Counted from the first letter of the stretch, positions 1-8,888 are shown. The stretch: 64,000 nucleotides of DNA from HXMU1420-2 sp034670145 (GCA_034670145.1 JAXMOA010000009.1:62001-126000), one strand, 5' to 3'. Program-made: numbers and translations. The notes: generated by a model from the letters alone, not told the origin.

Positions 1-235
1 CCCCGCCCCGCACGATCTCGGACGGGCTGCGCCCCAGCAACGGCTGCCCCTCCAGGCGGATGTCGCCCGTATTCTTCACCAACCCCATGACGCTGTCCAG
101 CAAGGTGGATTTGCCCGCCCCATTGGCGCCCACGATCCCCACGATCTCGCCCTGTCCAACGCTGAGGGACACCTCGTGCAAGGCCTGCGCCTTGCCGTAA
201 AAGGCGCTCAGCCGATCAATCTGAAGAAAGCTCAT
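1..235 (-). CDS. livF: ABC transporter ATP-binding protein, LivF-type (partial, N-terminal 78 residues)
   Basis: Second ATPase of a branched-chain amino acid/amide-type (HAAT) ABC importer; it would power import together with LivG at the cytoplasmic face of the LivHM channel. The visible N-terminus carries a Walker A motif GANGAGKST at residues 36-44, preceded by a typical LivF opening (MSFLQIDRLSAFYG). The rest lies beyond the left edge. The ATG overlaps the livG stop codon (ATGA), so it is translationally coupled as the last visible gene of the operon. Substrate specificity cannot be read from this fragment. Confidence 0.9.
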   Translation of the reverse strand, partial: MSFLQIDRLSAFYGKAQALHEVSLSVGQGEIVGIVGANGAGKSTLLDSVMGLVKNTGDIRLEGQPLLGRSPSEIVRGG

Positions 236-966
236 GCAACGCCTCCCAAATAAGAGGCGCGCACGCCCTCATCCTCTATCACCTGATCAAAGCTGCCCTC
301 GGCAATCATCGCGCCATAGTTGATCGCGATGGCCCGATCAATCAGCGGCTCCAATGCCTTCAGGTCATGGCTTACAATCAGGAACGTCATGCCATCCGCC
401 CGCATCTGCTGAATCAAAGCGCCGATCTGGGCGATTTCGCCCACAGTCAGCCCGGCAAAGACCTCGTCCAGCAACATCACCTTTGGCGCCGTTGCCATCG
501 TGCGCGCCATTTCCAGCTTGCGCAAATCGCCCATCGACAGCTCTGCGGGGCTGCGTTGCAGGTCGGTTTCGCTGAACCCCACCGACAGTGCCAGTTCCAA
601 TTCGCGCTCCACATTGGGGCCCTTGGTGATCATCTGCCAGACATTATCCGGCATCAACCCGACACGGATATTCTCGGCCACACTCATTTCGGCAAAGGGA
701 CGTGGCACCTGATAGGTGCGGCTGACTCCGCGCCGGATCCGCTGAGCGGTGGACAGAGGGGTGATCTCCTGACCAAAGAGCTGGATAGACCCCGAGGTCT
801 GGCGATGCTCGCCCATCACCTGCGAAAACACCGTGGTCTTGCCCGCTCCATTGGGCCCGATCAGCCCCACGGATTCACCGTCTTCCACGGCAAAGCTCAG
901 ATCGTTGGTCGCTGTCAAACCGCCAAAACGTTTGACCAGATTCTTGAGTGTCAAAGCCTGCGTCAT
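232..966 (-). CDS. livG: ABC transporter ATP-binding protein, LivG-type
   Basis: First ATPase (244 aa, normal length for LivG) of the HAAT-family importer. Walker A GPNGAGKTT is at residues 37-45, Walker B is VMLLDE, and the H-loop is VSHD. The signature motif reads LSMGD rather than the LSYG(Q)/LSGGQ seen in most family members; the surrounding helix (RKLEMART) is normal, so it is probably functional. The start overlaps the end of livM by 4 bp and the stop overlaps the start of livF. Acts as a heterodimer with LivF under the LivH/LivM membrane pair. Confidence 0.93.
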   Translation of the reverse strand: MTQALTLKNLVKRFGGLTATNDLSFAVEDGESVGLIGPNGAGKTTVFSQVMGEHRQTSGSIQLFGQEITPLSTAQRIRRGVSRTYQVPRPFAEMSVAENIRVGLMPDNVWQMITKGPNVERELELALSVGFSETDLQRSPAELSMGDLRKLEMARTMATAPKVMLLDEVFAGLTVGEIAQIGALIQQMRADGMTFLIVSHDLKALEPLIDRAIAINYGAMIAEGSFDQVIEDEGVRASYLGGVA

Positions 967-1904
967 GCCTGCCCCCGCACCCGGGCAACACCCTGTTGGA
1001 TCAGCTCGTAAATCCCCTTGGGCTGATACATGTAGAGCAACAAGGCCACACCCCCATAAATCAAATAGCGTTCGGCCCCCGGCAGCCAGGGCCGCAGATA
1101 CTCCAGCAGAAAGGTCAGGAAAAACGCCCCGATCACCGGCCCTACGATGGTCGAGGCCCCGCCGATCAGCGCCGCGACGATAATGGTAAAGGCAAAGTTG
1201 ATCTCAAACAGCGCACGCGGCGCGATCGAACCCAGGTAATGCACGTAAAACGCGCCGCCCAACCCAGCAATGGCCGCCGAGATCAAAAAGGCCACCATCT
1301 TGAGCCGCGTCGCGGACAGGCCCGATCCACGCACGCTTTCCTCGTTCATGCCAACCGCGCTCAGGGCCGTTCCCAGACGCGTGCGCATCAACAACCACAT
1401 CGACAAAGCCACCGCGCCCATCAGAAAGGCCGACAGGTAGAACCCGTTCACCGCCCCGCGCGTCAGCGTCGGCAGACCCGACATGCCCCGCGTGCCGCCA
1501 GTCAGATCAGGGCGCACGACCTGCACCAGCTGATACATCAGCTCCATGAACGCCAGCGTGATCAGGGCAAAATAGCTGCCCTTGACCCGCAGCGCAGGCA
1601 ACAACACAATCAGCCCCCCCACCATCGTGACCAGCACGGCAATCGGGATCGAGATTTCAACAGGCACATCAAACCGTTTGGTCAGAATAGCCGTGGTATA
1701 AGCGCCAATCCCGATCAGGAAGGGATGACCAAAACTGATGTACCCGGTTCGCCCCGACAACACGTCCCAGCTGATCGCGAAAATCGCCAGGTAGTTTGCG
1801 AAAATAACGGTTCGCAGGGTGCCTTTACTCACCAACTCGGGCAACAACGCAAGACCACCCAGAAAAACAGCCCAGAGAACAAAATGATACCAACGCAACC
1901 CCAT
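963..1904 (-). CDS. livM: branched-chain amino acid/amide ABC transporter permease, LivM-type
   Basis: Inner-membrane permease of 313 aa with about nine to ten hydrophobic segments. It includes the LivM-family segment GHPFLIGIGAYTTAIL, where related proteins have GqaaFmGiGAYt, and later GGASTIVGPVIGAF, equivalent to the conserved GG.Gtl.GPviGA loop that contacts the ATPase. It pairs with LivH to form the translocation path. It begins 2 nt after the livH stop and overlaps livG by 4 bp, so all four transport genes are one transcription unit. Confidence 0.93.
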   Translation of the reverse strand: MGLRWYHFVLWAVFLGGLALLPELVSKGTLRTVIFANYLAIFAISWDVLSGRTGYISFGHPFLIGIGAYTTAILTKRFDVPVEISIPIAVLVTMVGGLIVLLPALRVKGSYFALITLAFMELMYQLVQVVRPDLTGGTRGMSGLPTLTRGAVNGFYLSAFLMGAVALSMWLLMRTRLGTALSAVGMNEESVRGSGLSATRLKMVAFLISAAIAGLGGAFYVHYLGSIAPRALFEINFAFTIIVAALIGGASTIVGPVIGAFFLTFLLEYLRPWLPGAERYLIYGGVALLLYMYQPKGIYELIQQGVARVRGQA

Positions 1905-1906
1905 GG

Positions 1907-2758
1907 CTAAAGCTCCTCTCGTCCAAAGAGCCCCTTGGGCCTTACAATCAGCACACCGATAATCAACAGCATGGTAAACACACCGCGCAGTTCAGGCGAC
2001 AGGAAGGCACTCACGCCGATCTCCATGAAACCCACAATATGCGCCACAATCAGCGTCCCCAGGATCGAGCCGATCCCCCCCACAATCACCACAGCAACCG
2101 CAATGATCAGCGGCCCGACCCACATGCCGGGATATAGCTGCGTGTAGCTGGCAAAAAACACCCCCGCCACCGCGCCCAAACCGCCAGAGATGGCCCAGGT
2201 GATCATGTTGATCCGATCGCTGTCGATCCCCGAGATAGCCGCGCCCTTGGGGTCCATCGACACCGCCTGCATCGCCCGCCCGGTATGGGTCGAACGCACG
2301 AAATACCACAGCGCAATCAGGATGACCCAGCTGGCCACCGCCGCCAACAGGTTGGAATAAGGAATAGCCGTGCCCGCCAGCCATTTGACGCCGGGAATGA
2401 TCGGCAGCAGAATCTTGGAACTGTCGCCAAACACCATTACAACCGCCGCCTGCAACACCACCGCCAGGATCAGGGTCGATATCTCAATGGCAACATGGTC
2501 GCCCTTCATCGGCTTCACGATCAGGCGGAATTTCACGATGCCCATCACACAGCCGACAATCGCGGCCAGCAGCACGCCGACCAGTTTCGGCATGCCCAGC
2601 ACCTGGGAAAACTGAAAATAGACATATCCGCCAATCAGCAGATAAGAGCCATACGCCAGGTTCAGCACCCGACCCACGCTGAAGATCAACGTGAAGCCCA
2701 TTGCGATCAGCGCATATAACCCGCTGAGCAGAAGGCCCTGGATAAGAATTTGCAACAT
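1907..2758 (-). CDS. livH: branched-chain amino acid/amide ABC transporter permease, LivH-type
   Basis: Permease of 283 aa with the LivH hallmarks: an N-terminal hydrophobic segment (LLSGLYALIAMGFTLIFSV), then RVLNLAYGSYLLIGGY, and the late cytoplasmic loop VVIVGGIGSILGTLIVAHIVG. It forms the membrane channel with LivM. The start ATG follows a 106-bp gap after the binding-protein gene; the ribosome site is weak (no clear GGAG). Two hairpins lie in that gap, which may lower transcription of the permease genes relative to the binding protein. Confidence 0.93.
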   Translation of the reverse strand: MLQILIQGLLLSGLYALIAMGFTLIFSVGRVLNLAYGSYLLIGGYVYFQFSQVLGMPKLVGVLLAAIVGCVMGIVKFRLIVKPMKGDHVAIEISTLILAVVLQAAVVMVFGDSSKILLPIIPGVKWLAGTAIPYSNLLAAVASWVILIALWYFVRSTHTGRAMQAVSMDPKGAAISGIDSDRINMITWAISGGLGAVAGVFFASYTQLYPGMWVGPLIIAVAVVIVGGIGSILGTLIVAHIVGFMEIGVSAFLSPELRGVFTMLLIIGVLIVRPKGLFGREEL

Positions 2759-2789
2759 GTAAAAGAAGCCCGTCTGCTCTCAGGCGACA

Positions 2790-2846
2790 GGAGGGGCACC
2801 CCCCTCCCTGCCCGAGGTTGCGAACCCGACAGCACAGACCGTCGGG
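2790..2846 (-). promoter_or_regulatory. two tandem hairpins between the binding-protein gene and livH
   Basis: A 7-bp GC-only stem (GGAGGGG 2790-2796 with CCCCTCC 2801-2807) and a 6-bp stem (CCCGAC 2825-2830 with GTCGGG 2841-2846) lie downstream of the binding-protein stop codon when read on the minus strand. Neither has a strong T-run. Such structures commonly protect the 3' end of the abundant binding-protein mRNA or cause partial termination; that role is inferred here. Confidence 0.45.
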
Positions 2847-2864
2847 CTCATCCATGACCCAAGA

Positions 2865-4154
2865 TTACTTGGCTGGCACCCAGCTGGGCAGCGTGAACTC
2901 GGTATTGGCATATTCAGGCGGGTAAACCACACCCACATCGCCATTTTCCTGCCATTGCACCACCACCATCGAAGGCTGGGCGAAATCATATGGCGCCTCA
3001 AGGTCAAACAGCGCGTTATGCGGATAGGTGCGGCCCGTGACCGGCTCGACCGTGTCAAAATCCCAGAACCCATAACGCAGCCACAGCTTGCCGTCTTTCT
3101 CCAGCTTCAGATCCTGCTTGAGCATCGCAGCAGACCACGCCGGCACATCCTTGAACCCGCCAGCCTCTTCAGCCGCGGCCATCGCCTGCTTCAAACCGTG
3201 ATAGGCGTTGAACCCGTTGAAATGGGGCATCTTCGGGCGCGACGTGTATTTGGCCTGATAGGTATCGACAAAGGCCTGGCTGGCCGGATCCAGCGCAAAA
3301 CCAACCGACGGAATGGGCGACAGAGTGGAAATGCCGCCACCGGCCCCGCCTGTATCCTCCCAATACTCCAGCCCCAGCGCCGAAACATTCACCCCGGTCA
3401 TCGCCATAGGCACCTGCAACTTCACGTATTGAGACGAAATCACCTGCGAATTCACCGACGACACCTGATAGATGAAATCCGCACCCGAGGCCTGTGCCTT
3501 GGCAAAGATCGGTGCAAAATCATTGGTATTGATGTCATAGGTGATGACGTCTTTCACCTCGATCCCGGCCACCGGCGCCAACGCCTCGGTCACCAGCCCC
3601 GTGATGGCCCCACCAAAGGCCGTGTCTTCGGCCAGCACCACAACACTTTCAAATCCCATCTGCGCCTTCAGCACATCCGCGCCAAAGTTGATGTAAAGCG
3701 TCGCCAAAGCCTCGTCCGAGGCAATGTTCATGAAATAGGGCGCCATCAGCTCGGGGTCTTCGACCACCATATCAATGATGCCAATATAGCTGGTCCAGGT
3801 GTCCAACGTCGGGATCTGATATTCCTGCATCCGGGGCAGCCAACCCAGGCTCACATCGTCAATCGACCCAGAGATGATGAAATCCACCTCTTCGCTCTCC
3901 GCCAGATATTCATAGGCCTTGATGCCTTCGGTCACATCTTCGCCCGTGTCCGCCGTCACCAGCGTGATCTCTTCGCCCATCACGCCGCCAGCGGCGTTCA
4001 GCTCTTCAATCGCGATCTCGGCACCGCGCAGCGTAGACAGCCCGGTATCCGAACTGAGTGAGCCAATAAAGCCCACTTTGATATCGGCCCAGGCGCCTGT
4101 GGCAACCATAGCCGCACTCAGGGCCATCACGCCCGTCGTCAGTCTCAAAGTCAT
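2865..4154 (-). CDS. ABC transporter substrate-binding protein, LivK/amide-binding family
   Basis: Periplasmic binding protein of 429 aa that delivers substrate to the LivHMGF importer. A Sec signal peptide covers about residues 1-23 (MTLRLTTGVMALSAAMVATG, then AWA cleavage before DIKVGFIG). The mature start DIKVGFIGSLSSDTG and RGAEIAIEELNAAGGVMGEEI match type I periplasmic binding proteins of the Leu/Ile/Val or amide group. It is longer than E. coli LivK (about 370 aa), which is closer to the amide/urea-type binders, so the ligand is uncertain. An AGGGAG ribosome site precedes the ATG. First gene of the operon. Confidence 0.88.
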   Translation of the reverse strand: MTLRLTTGVMALSAAMVATGAWADIKVGFIGSLSSDTGLSTLRGAEIAIEELNAAGGVMGEEITLVTADTGEDVTEGIKAYEYLAESEEVDFIISGSIDDVSLGWLPRMQEYQIPTLDTWTSYIGIIDMVVEDPELMAPYFMNIASDEALATLYINFGADVLKAQMGFESVVVLAEDTAFGGAITGLVTEALAPVAGIEVKDVITYDINTNDFAPIFAKAQASGADFIYQVSSVNSQVISSQYVKLQVPMAMTGVNVSALGLEYWEDTGGAGGGISTLSPIPSVGFALDPASQAFVDTYQAKYTSRPKMPHFNGFNAYHGLKQAMAAAEEAGGFKDVPAWSAAMLKQDLKLEKDGKLWLRYGFWDFDTVEPVTGRTYPHNALFDLEAPYDFAQPSMVVVQWQENGDVGVVYPPEYANTEFTLPSWVPAK

Positions 4155-4566
4155 AGCATACTCCCTGTTGCGTTGGATTTCGGCCAGTTTCGGCGCAATT
4201 CTAACCCTTCGTATCCTGTATACAGTACACAGAACGCCATTTCACCCGCTCTGTCAACGCTGCAATCGGCGCAATCTCCCCAGCGCCCGGATTTGCCAAA
4301 GCCACAGGCGCCTCCCCGCTCCCGACCCGCGCAAGGCCCGCCACAAGGCTGGGAACAGCGGTCGCACACCCGGCCCAATGTGCGAAATCGTTTGGACAAA
4401 TCCACATATGCGCCGATGCTCTGCGGGCCAGTGACCTGACGGTCGCTCACGAAGCCGCCAGCATCCTGTCACAGTCTTGTTCCAGGCCCCGGTTTGGCCA
4501 TTCTGTAACCAGACGCCCAAAAAACGCCCAGGTCTGGGGGCAGCGGATAAAAAGGGAACCGCACGA
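4155..4566. promoter_or_regulatory. divergent intergenic region between the liv operon and the antiporter operon
   Basis: This 412-bp region separates two divergent operons and has no convincing gene. For the minus strand a TTGACA-like -35 lies at 4252-4257 and a perfect 10-bp palindrome CTGTATACAG at 4216-4225, about where an operator over the start site would sit; the -10 is poor. The GTATAC core resembles operators of FadR-type GntR regulators. No GntR gene is in the window. Open frames in this region lack protein-like sequence. Confidence 0.4.
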
Positions 4567-5847
4567 ATGCTCGGATTTTTGACAGTGACCCTTGTTTTGG
4601 GTGCCTTTTGCATGGTGGCAAAGCGGTTGTCGCGCACCATCATCACCCCACCCATGGTGTTTCTGGGCTTTGGCGCATTGCTGTCCTGGACCGGTATGGC
4701 CCCGGGCCTTGCCAGCGAAGAGACCCTGCACCTGGTGGCCGAGGTCACGCTGGTCATCCTGCTGTTTCTGGACGCCGCCCAGATAAATGTGGCCGAGCTG
4801 CGCCGCCGGTTCACTTGGCCTGCGCGGATGTTGCTGATCGGGCTGCCCCTGTCGATGATCCTGGGCACCGTGGCCGGGCTCATCGTCATGCCCCAGATTG
4901 GCCTGATCGCCGCGGCCCTGCTGGCGGCAATCCTCTCGCCCACCGATGCGGCGCTTGGCCAGCCTGTCGTCACCAACCCCGCCGTGCCGGACCGCCCGCG
5001 CCGCGCCCTGATCGTGGAAAGCGGCCTGAATGACGGGCTGGCGCTGCCGGTCATCTTCATGCTCGCCGTCCTGGCCGCCCCCGCCATCATGGCCCCGCCC
5101 GAAGGCTGGGCGCTCTATGGCCTCAAACAGGTCACCCTGGGTCCGCTGACCGGACTGGCCGTCGGCTGGGTCGGAGCACGAGTGCTCCTCTGGGCCAAAC
5201 GGACAGAATACACCTCGGACATATACGAAGGCATCGGCGCCCTGGCGCTGGCCGGATCAGCCTATCTCGCCGCCACGCTGATTGGCGGCAACGGGTTCAT
5301 CTCGGCCTTTTGCGCCGGGCTGACCTTCGGGGCCCTGGTGCAGGGGCGCTGCGCCTTTGTGTTCGAATTCACCGAAAGCGAGGGCCAGTTCCTCAGCTGG
5401 GCCTCCTTCCTGATGATGGGCATCGTTCTGGTGCCCGAGGCCGTCGCCAACCTGACCTGGCAAATGCTGGCCCTGATCCTGACAAGCCTGCTGATCGTGC
5501 GGCCACTGGCCATCTGGCTGTCCCTCATCGGCACCGATGCCGGCGCCATCACCCGGCTGTTCTTTGGCTGGTTCGGCCCGCGCGGGCTGGCCACGGCCCT
5601 CTTTGCCCTGCTGATCGTAGAGCAACTGGACCATGACCTGCACCACCTGATCCTGCACACGGCCATCAACGCCGTCTGGATCAGCGCCCTGCTGCACGGC
5701 ATAACCGCCGCCCCCGCCGCGCGCTGGTACGGCCAACGCATGCGCCAGGACAGCGATTCCGCCGCCATGAAACCCCTGCCACACGGGACCATCACCGGTC
5801 CGGTCACAGATCCAACCGGCCCCACAGCCGCAAGCCCTAGCAAGTGA
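4567..5847 (+). CDS. cation:proton antiporter, CPA1/NhaP type
   Basis: Integral membrane antiporter of 426 aa with about 12 hydrophobic segments. The two diagnostic elements of NhaP/NHE-like exchangers are present: SPTDAALGQPV and the ion-binding segment ESGLNDGLALPVIF, with the Asn-Asp pair expected for electroneutral CPA1 members. I chose the ATG at 4567 because the sequence upstream is not hydrophobic and does not fit the family N-terminus. Its stop lies only 7 nt before the next start, with GAGGA between the two, so it is probably the first gene of the Rieske operon. The transported ion (Na+ or K+) cannot be told from sequence alone. Confidence 0.85.
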   Translation: MLGFLTVTLVLGAFCMVAKRLSRTIITPPMVFLGFGALLSWTGMAPGLASEETLHLVAEVTLVILLFLDAAQINVAELRRRFTWPARMLLIGLPLSMILGTVAGLIVMPQIGLIAAALLAAILSPTDAALGQPVVTNPAVPDRPRRALIVESGLNDGLALPVIFMLAVLAAPAIMAPPEGWALYGLKQVTLGPLTGLAVGWVGARVLLWAKRTEYTSDIYEGIGALALAGSAYLAATLIGGNGFISAFCAGLTFGALVQGRCAFVFEFTESEGQFLSWASFLMMGIVLVPEAVANLTWQMLALILTSLLIVRPLAIWLSLIGTDAGAITRLFFGWFGPRGLATALFALLIVEQLDHDLHHLILHTAINAVWISALLHGITAAPAARWYGQRMRQDSDSAAMKPLPHGTITGPVTDPTGPTAASPSK

Positions 5848-5854
5848 GGACCAC

Positions 5855-7462
5855 ATGACCCCCCATGCCATCGCCAAATGGAGCACGCTCCCCGACAGAG
5901 ACCCGCAATATGCCCTGGTTCACGAAGTCGACCTGGTCGTGGTGCGATGGGATGACGAACTCTCGGTAATGTATGGCCGCTGCCTGCATCGCGGCGCGCT
6001 GATGTCTGACGGACATGTCCGCGGGCGCAACCTGATCTGCGGACTTCATGACTGGGACTACCGCCTGGATAGCGGCGTCAGCGAATACGCCAATTCCGAG
6101 GTGCTGCCCAAATTCAAATCCTGGATCGACGGCGATGACATCATGGTCGACGCGGATGAAATCGCCGCCTGGAGCCATGACAACCCTCAGCCCTTCAACC
6201 GCGACAGCTATCTGGGGCTCTATGCCGATACCTCGCATGGCACCGCCGAAGAACCCCACAACGGCCTGATCCAAAGCTATGCGCGCTCGGCCCTGAAACG
6301 CACCGGCCACCACGGGGTGGTGGACGCAATGGGCGTGCCACGCGATCAGCTGCCCTTGTGGGACGACATCCAGCTGCTGACCGCACAGCTCTACAAACCG
6401 CCCCTGCTGGATGACGCGCCGGTGGGCACGGATGTGGTCATCGGGCCGAACGCCCAAAAACCTCTGCGCCTGGATATTCCGCTGTTTGTGTCCGACATGT
6501 CCTTTGGCGCCCTCTCCGAGCCAGCCAAAATATCGCTCGCCCGCGGGGCCGAACTGGCCGGAACGGGCATCTGCTCGGGCGAAGGCGGCATGCTGCCCGA
6601 GGAACAAGAGGCCAATTCGCGCTATTTTTACGAATTGGCCAGCGCCCGTTTCGGGTTTGACTGGGACAAGGTCTCCAAGGTGCAGGCCTTCCACTTCAAG
6701 GGCGGCCAGGGCGCCAAAACCGGCACCGGCGGCCACCTGCCCGGCGCCAAGGTGCAGGGCAAAATCGCCCAGGTGCGCGGCCTGGAGCCCGGCGAAGACG
6801 CCATCAGCCCGCCCCGCTTTCCCGACTGGGACAGCCCGGCCCAGATCAAGGATTTCGCGGACGAGCTGCGCGACCGCACCGGCGGCATTCCCATCGGCTA
6901 CAAGCTCAGCGCGCAGCATATCGAAAAGGACATCGACGCAGCGCTCGAGGTCGGCGTGGACTATATCATCCTCGACGGGCGCGGCGGCGGCACAGGCGCG
7001 GCGCCTGTGATCTTCCGAGACAATATCTCGGTTCCCACCATCCCGGCCCTGGCCCGCGCCCGCCACCACCTGGACCGCTCGGCCCCGGATGTGACGCTGG
7101 TCATCACCGGCGGGCTGCGCAAACCGGGCGATTTCGTCAAGGCAATGGCGCTGGGGGCCGACGCCATCGCGCTCTCCAACGCCCCGATGCAGGCCATCGG
7201 CTGTATCGCCATGCGCGCCTGCCACACCAACAATTGCCCGGTCGGCATCGCCACCCAGAAACCGCATCTGGTCAACCGGCTGGTGATCGAAAAATCCGCC
7301 CGCCGCCTGGCCAACTTCTTTGATGCCTCGACCGAGCTGATGCAGGTCATGGCCCGCGCCTGTGGCCATTCACATCTGTCCCAATTCAACCTTGATGACC
7401 TGACCACCTGGAAAAAGACCATGTCCGAACTGGCCGGTATTCCCTACGGAGGTGTCGCATGA
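5855..7462 (+). CDS. Rieske [2Fe-2S] domain fused to a glutamate-synthase-type FMN domain
   Basis: A 535-residue fusion. Residues about 1-105 form a Rieske domain with cluster ligands C43-x-H45 and C62-x2-H65. From about residue 150 follows a GltB-like TIM-barrel FMN domain (IGPNAQKPLRLDIPLFVSDMS; KGGQGAKTGTGGHLPG; ILDGRGGGTGAAP). The [3Fe-4S] cysteine pattern of glutamate synthase is kept: C450-x5-C456-x4-C461. No glutamine amidotransferase domain is present, so classical ammonia channelling from glutamine is unlikely within this chain. It probably carries FMN, a 3Fe-4S and a Rieske cluster, making it a redox enzyme of unknown substrate. It overlaps the next gene by 4 bp (ATGA). Confidence 0.88.
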   Translation: MTPHAIAKWSTLPDRDPQYALVHEVDLVVVRWDDELSVMYGRCLHRGALMSDGHVRGRNLICGLHDWDYRLDSGVSEYANSEVLPKFKSWIDGDDIMVDADEIAAWSHDNPQPFNRDSYLGLYADTSHGTAEEPHNGLIQSYARSALKRTGHHGVVDAMGVPRDQLPLWDDIQLLTAQLYKPPLLDDAPVGTDVVIGPNAQKPLRLDIPLFVSDMSFGALSEPAKISLARGAELAGTGICSGEGGMLPEEQEANSRYFYELASARFGFDWDKVSKVQAFHFKGGQGAKTGTGGHLPGAKVQGKIAQVRGLEPGEDAISPPRFPDWDSPAQIKDFADELRDRTGGIPIGYKLSAQHIEKDIDAALEVGVDYIILDGRGGGTGAAPVIFRDNISVPTIPALARARHHLDRSAPDVTLVITGGLRKPGDFVKAMALGADAIALSNAPMQAIGCIAMRACHTNNCPVGIATQKPHLVNRLVIEKSARRLANFFDASTELMQVMARACGHSHLSQFNLDDLTTWKKTMSELAGIPYGGVA

Positions 7463-7836
7463 CCTTTGCCGAAACCCTTGTCTGGATAGCCCAGCTCTGG
7501 CTGACGGCAGGCGCCGTCGTGGCCGCGCTGTTCCTGCTGATCGGCATGGACCGCATCGACGAAGACGCGCGCGGAGCCTACGTCTTCCGCCCCCTGCTGG
7601 TGCCCGCGGTGCTGCTGATCTGGCCGCTGGTCCTGTGGCGCTGGGCCGTGCTGGAAACCGGGCGCGACAACTGGGCCGCCCGCCACCGCCCGCCGCGCCG
7701 CCAACATCTGGTCTTCGCCCTCGGCATGGCCGCGCTGATCGCCTTTTCCCTGATCGCCGGCCTGTCGGTGCGCCAGACCTGGCCCGCCCACATCGCCCCT
7801 GAACGCCTCGGCCAAACTGACGGAGTGGAGAATTGA
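7459..7836 (+). CDS. small membrane protein of the Rieske operon
   Basis: Unrecognised 125-residue protein with three likely membrane segments (about residues 6-29, 45-65 and 85-104) and a basic loop (RDNWAARHRPPRRQH) between the second and third, which should face the cytoplasm. It overlaps both neighbours by 4 bp, so it is translated together with the Rieske/GltB protein and the ferric-reductase-like protein. Its position and size suggest an accessory subunit or anchor for the redox complex; that is inference only. Confidence 0.75.
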   Translation: MTFAETLVWIAQLWLTAGAVVAALFLLIGMDRIDEDARGAYVFRPLLVPAVLLIWPLVLWRWAVLETGRDNWAARHRPPRRQHLVFALGMAALIAFSLIAGLSVRQTWPAHIAPERLGQTDGVEN

Positions 7837-8888
7837 GCGTGAAATATGTCCCCGTCCAGTGGAACACAAATAAATGGTATTACGACGCTGCCCTCTTGTT
7901 GGGCGTGGCGCTGTTTCTGGTTGTCTTCATCTATATCGCCCCCGGCGTGCTCAGCCATGAACGGCCGATCAATGCGCCCATCCACAACGCCCGCGCCTTT
8001 GGAGCCTGCGCATTCCTGATGCTGACCGTGATCCTTTGCATCGGCCCAGCCGCACGGCTGGACCGGCGGTTTCTGCCGCTGCTCTATAATCGACGCCATT
8101 TCGGCGTGATGACCTGCGCCGTCGCCCTGACCCATGCGTTTTACGTGCTGAACTGGTACTTCGCCTTTTCTCCCACCAACAAATTCGCCGCTGTGCTCTC
8201 GTCCAACACCAGCTTCACCCAACTGGCCGGCTTCCCGTTCGAGGCGCTCGGGGTCTTTGCCCTGCTTTGCCTGCTGATCCTGGCCACAACCAGCCATGAC
8301 TTCTGGCTCAAATTCCTGACCGCCCCGGTCTGGAAATCCCTGCACTACCTGATCTACCCGGCCTATGCGGCGGTGGTCGGGCATGTGGCCTTCGGCGTGC
8401 TCCAGGATCAGGGCAACCTCAGCTTTGCCTGGATCACCGGCATCGGCGCCACCCTCGTGGCCGCCCTGCATGTGGCCGCCGCACTCAAAGAACGCCTCGC
8501 CGGAGACCCCTTGGGCGCCGGTGCAGACTGGATCGGCATCGCCCCCACCACACAGATGACCGAAGGCTACGCCAAAATCGCGCGCCTGCCCAATGGCGAG
8601 CGTGTGGCCGTCTATCTCAACCAGGGCAAACTCTCGGCCATCTCCAACGCCTGCGCCCATCAGAACGGGCCGCTGGGCGAAGGCAAGGTGCTGGATTGCC
8701 TCGTCACCTGCCCCTGGCACGGGTTTCAGTACAACGTCACCAACGGCCAGTCTCCGGCCCCCTTCACCGAAAAGGTCCCGACCTATCGCGTCCGGGTCGA
8801 AAACGGCACGGTCATGGTCCACCGTCAGGCCAACCCTCCCGGCACCTACGTGGAGCCGGTGCCACTGAACACAGGAGCAATGGGATGA
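7833..8888 (+). CDS. ferric-reductase-like heme b membrane protein with C-terminal Rieske domain
   Basis: 351 aa: about six membrane helices (residues 15-225) of the ferric reductase/YedZ-like fold followed by a Rieske domain with ligands C274-x-H276 and C293-x2-H296. Candidate heme ligands are the pairs H-x11-H in RRHFGVMTCAVALTHAF and H-x12-H in LHYLIYPAYAAVVGHVAF. The family moves electrons across or along the membrane through b hemes; here the natural cytosolic partner would be the attached Rieske cluster. The start is TTG overlapping the previous stop (TTGA), with GGAG 7 nt upstream; a GTG at 7839 with GGAG 8 nt upstream is equally possible. It overlaps the next gene by 4 bp. Confidence 0.85.
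   Translation: MSVKYVPVQWNTNKWYYDAALLLGVALFLVVFIYIAPGVLSHERPINAPIHNARAFGACAFLMLTVILCIGPAARLDRRFLPLLYNRRHFGVMTCAVALTHAFYVLNWYFAFSPTNKFAAVLSSNTSFTQLAGFPFEALGVFALLCLLILATTSHDFWLKFLTAPVWKSLHYLIYPAYAAVVGHVAFGVLQDQGNLSFAWITGIGATLVAALHVAAALKERLAGDPLGAGADWIGIAPTTQMTEGYAKIARLPNGERVAVYLNQGKLSAISNACAHQNGPLGEGKVLDCLVTCPWHGFQYNVTNGQSPAPFTEKVPTYRVRVENGTVMVHRQANPPGTYVEPVPLNTGAMG

Noticed and set aside
5837..7369. A 510-codon minus-strand frame across the Rieske/GltB gene
   Set aside because: Gly/Ala/Asp-biased antisense translation; no ribosome site or motif, while the + strand product has all cofactor ligands.
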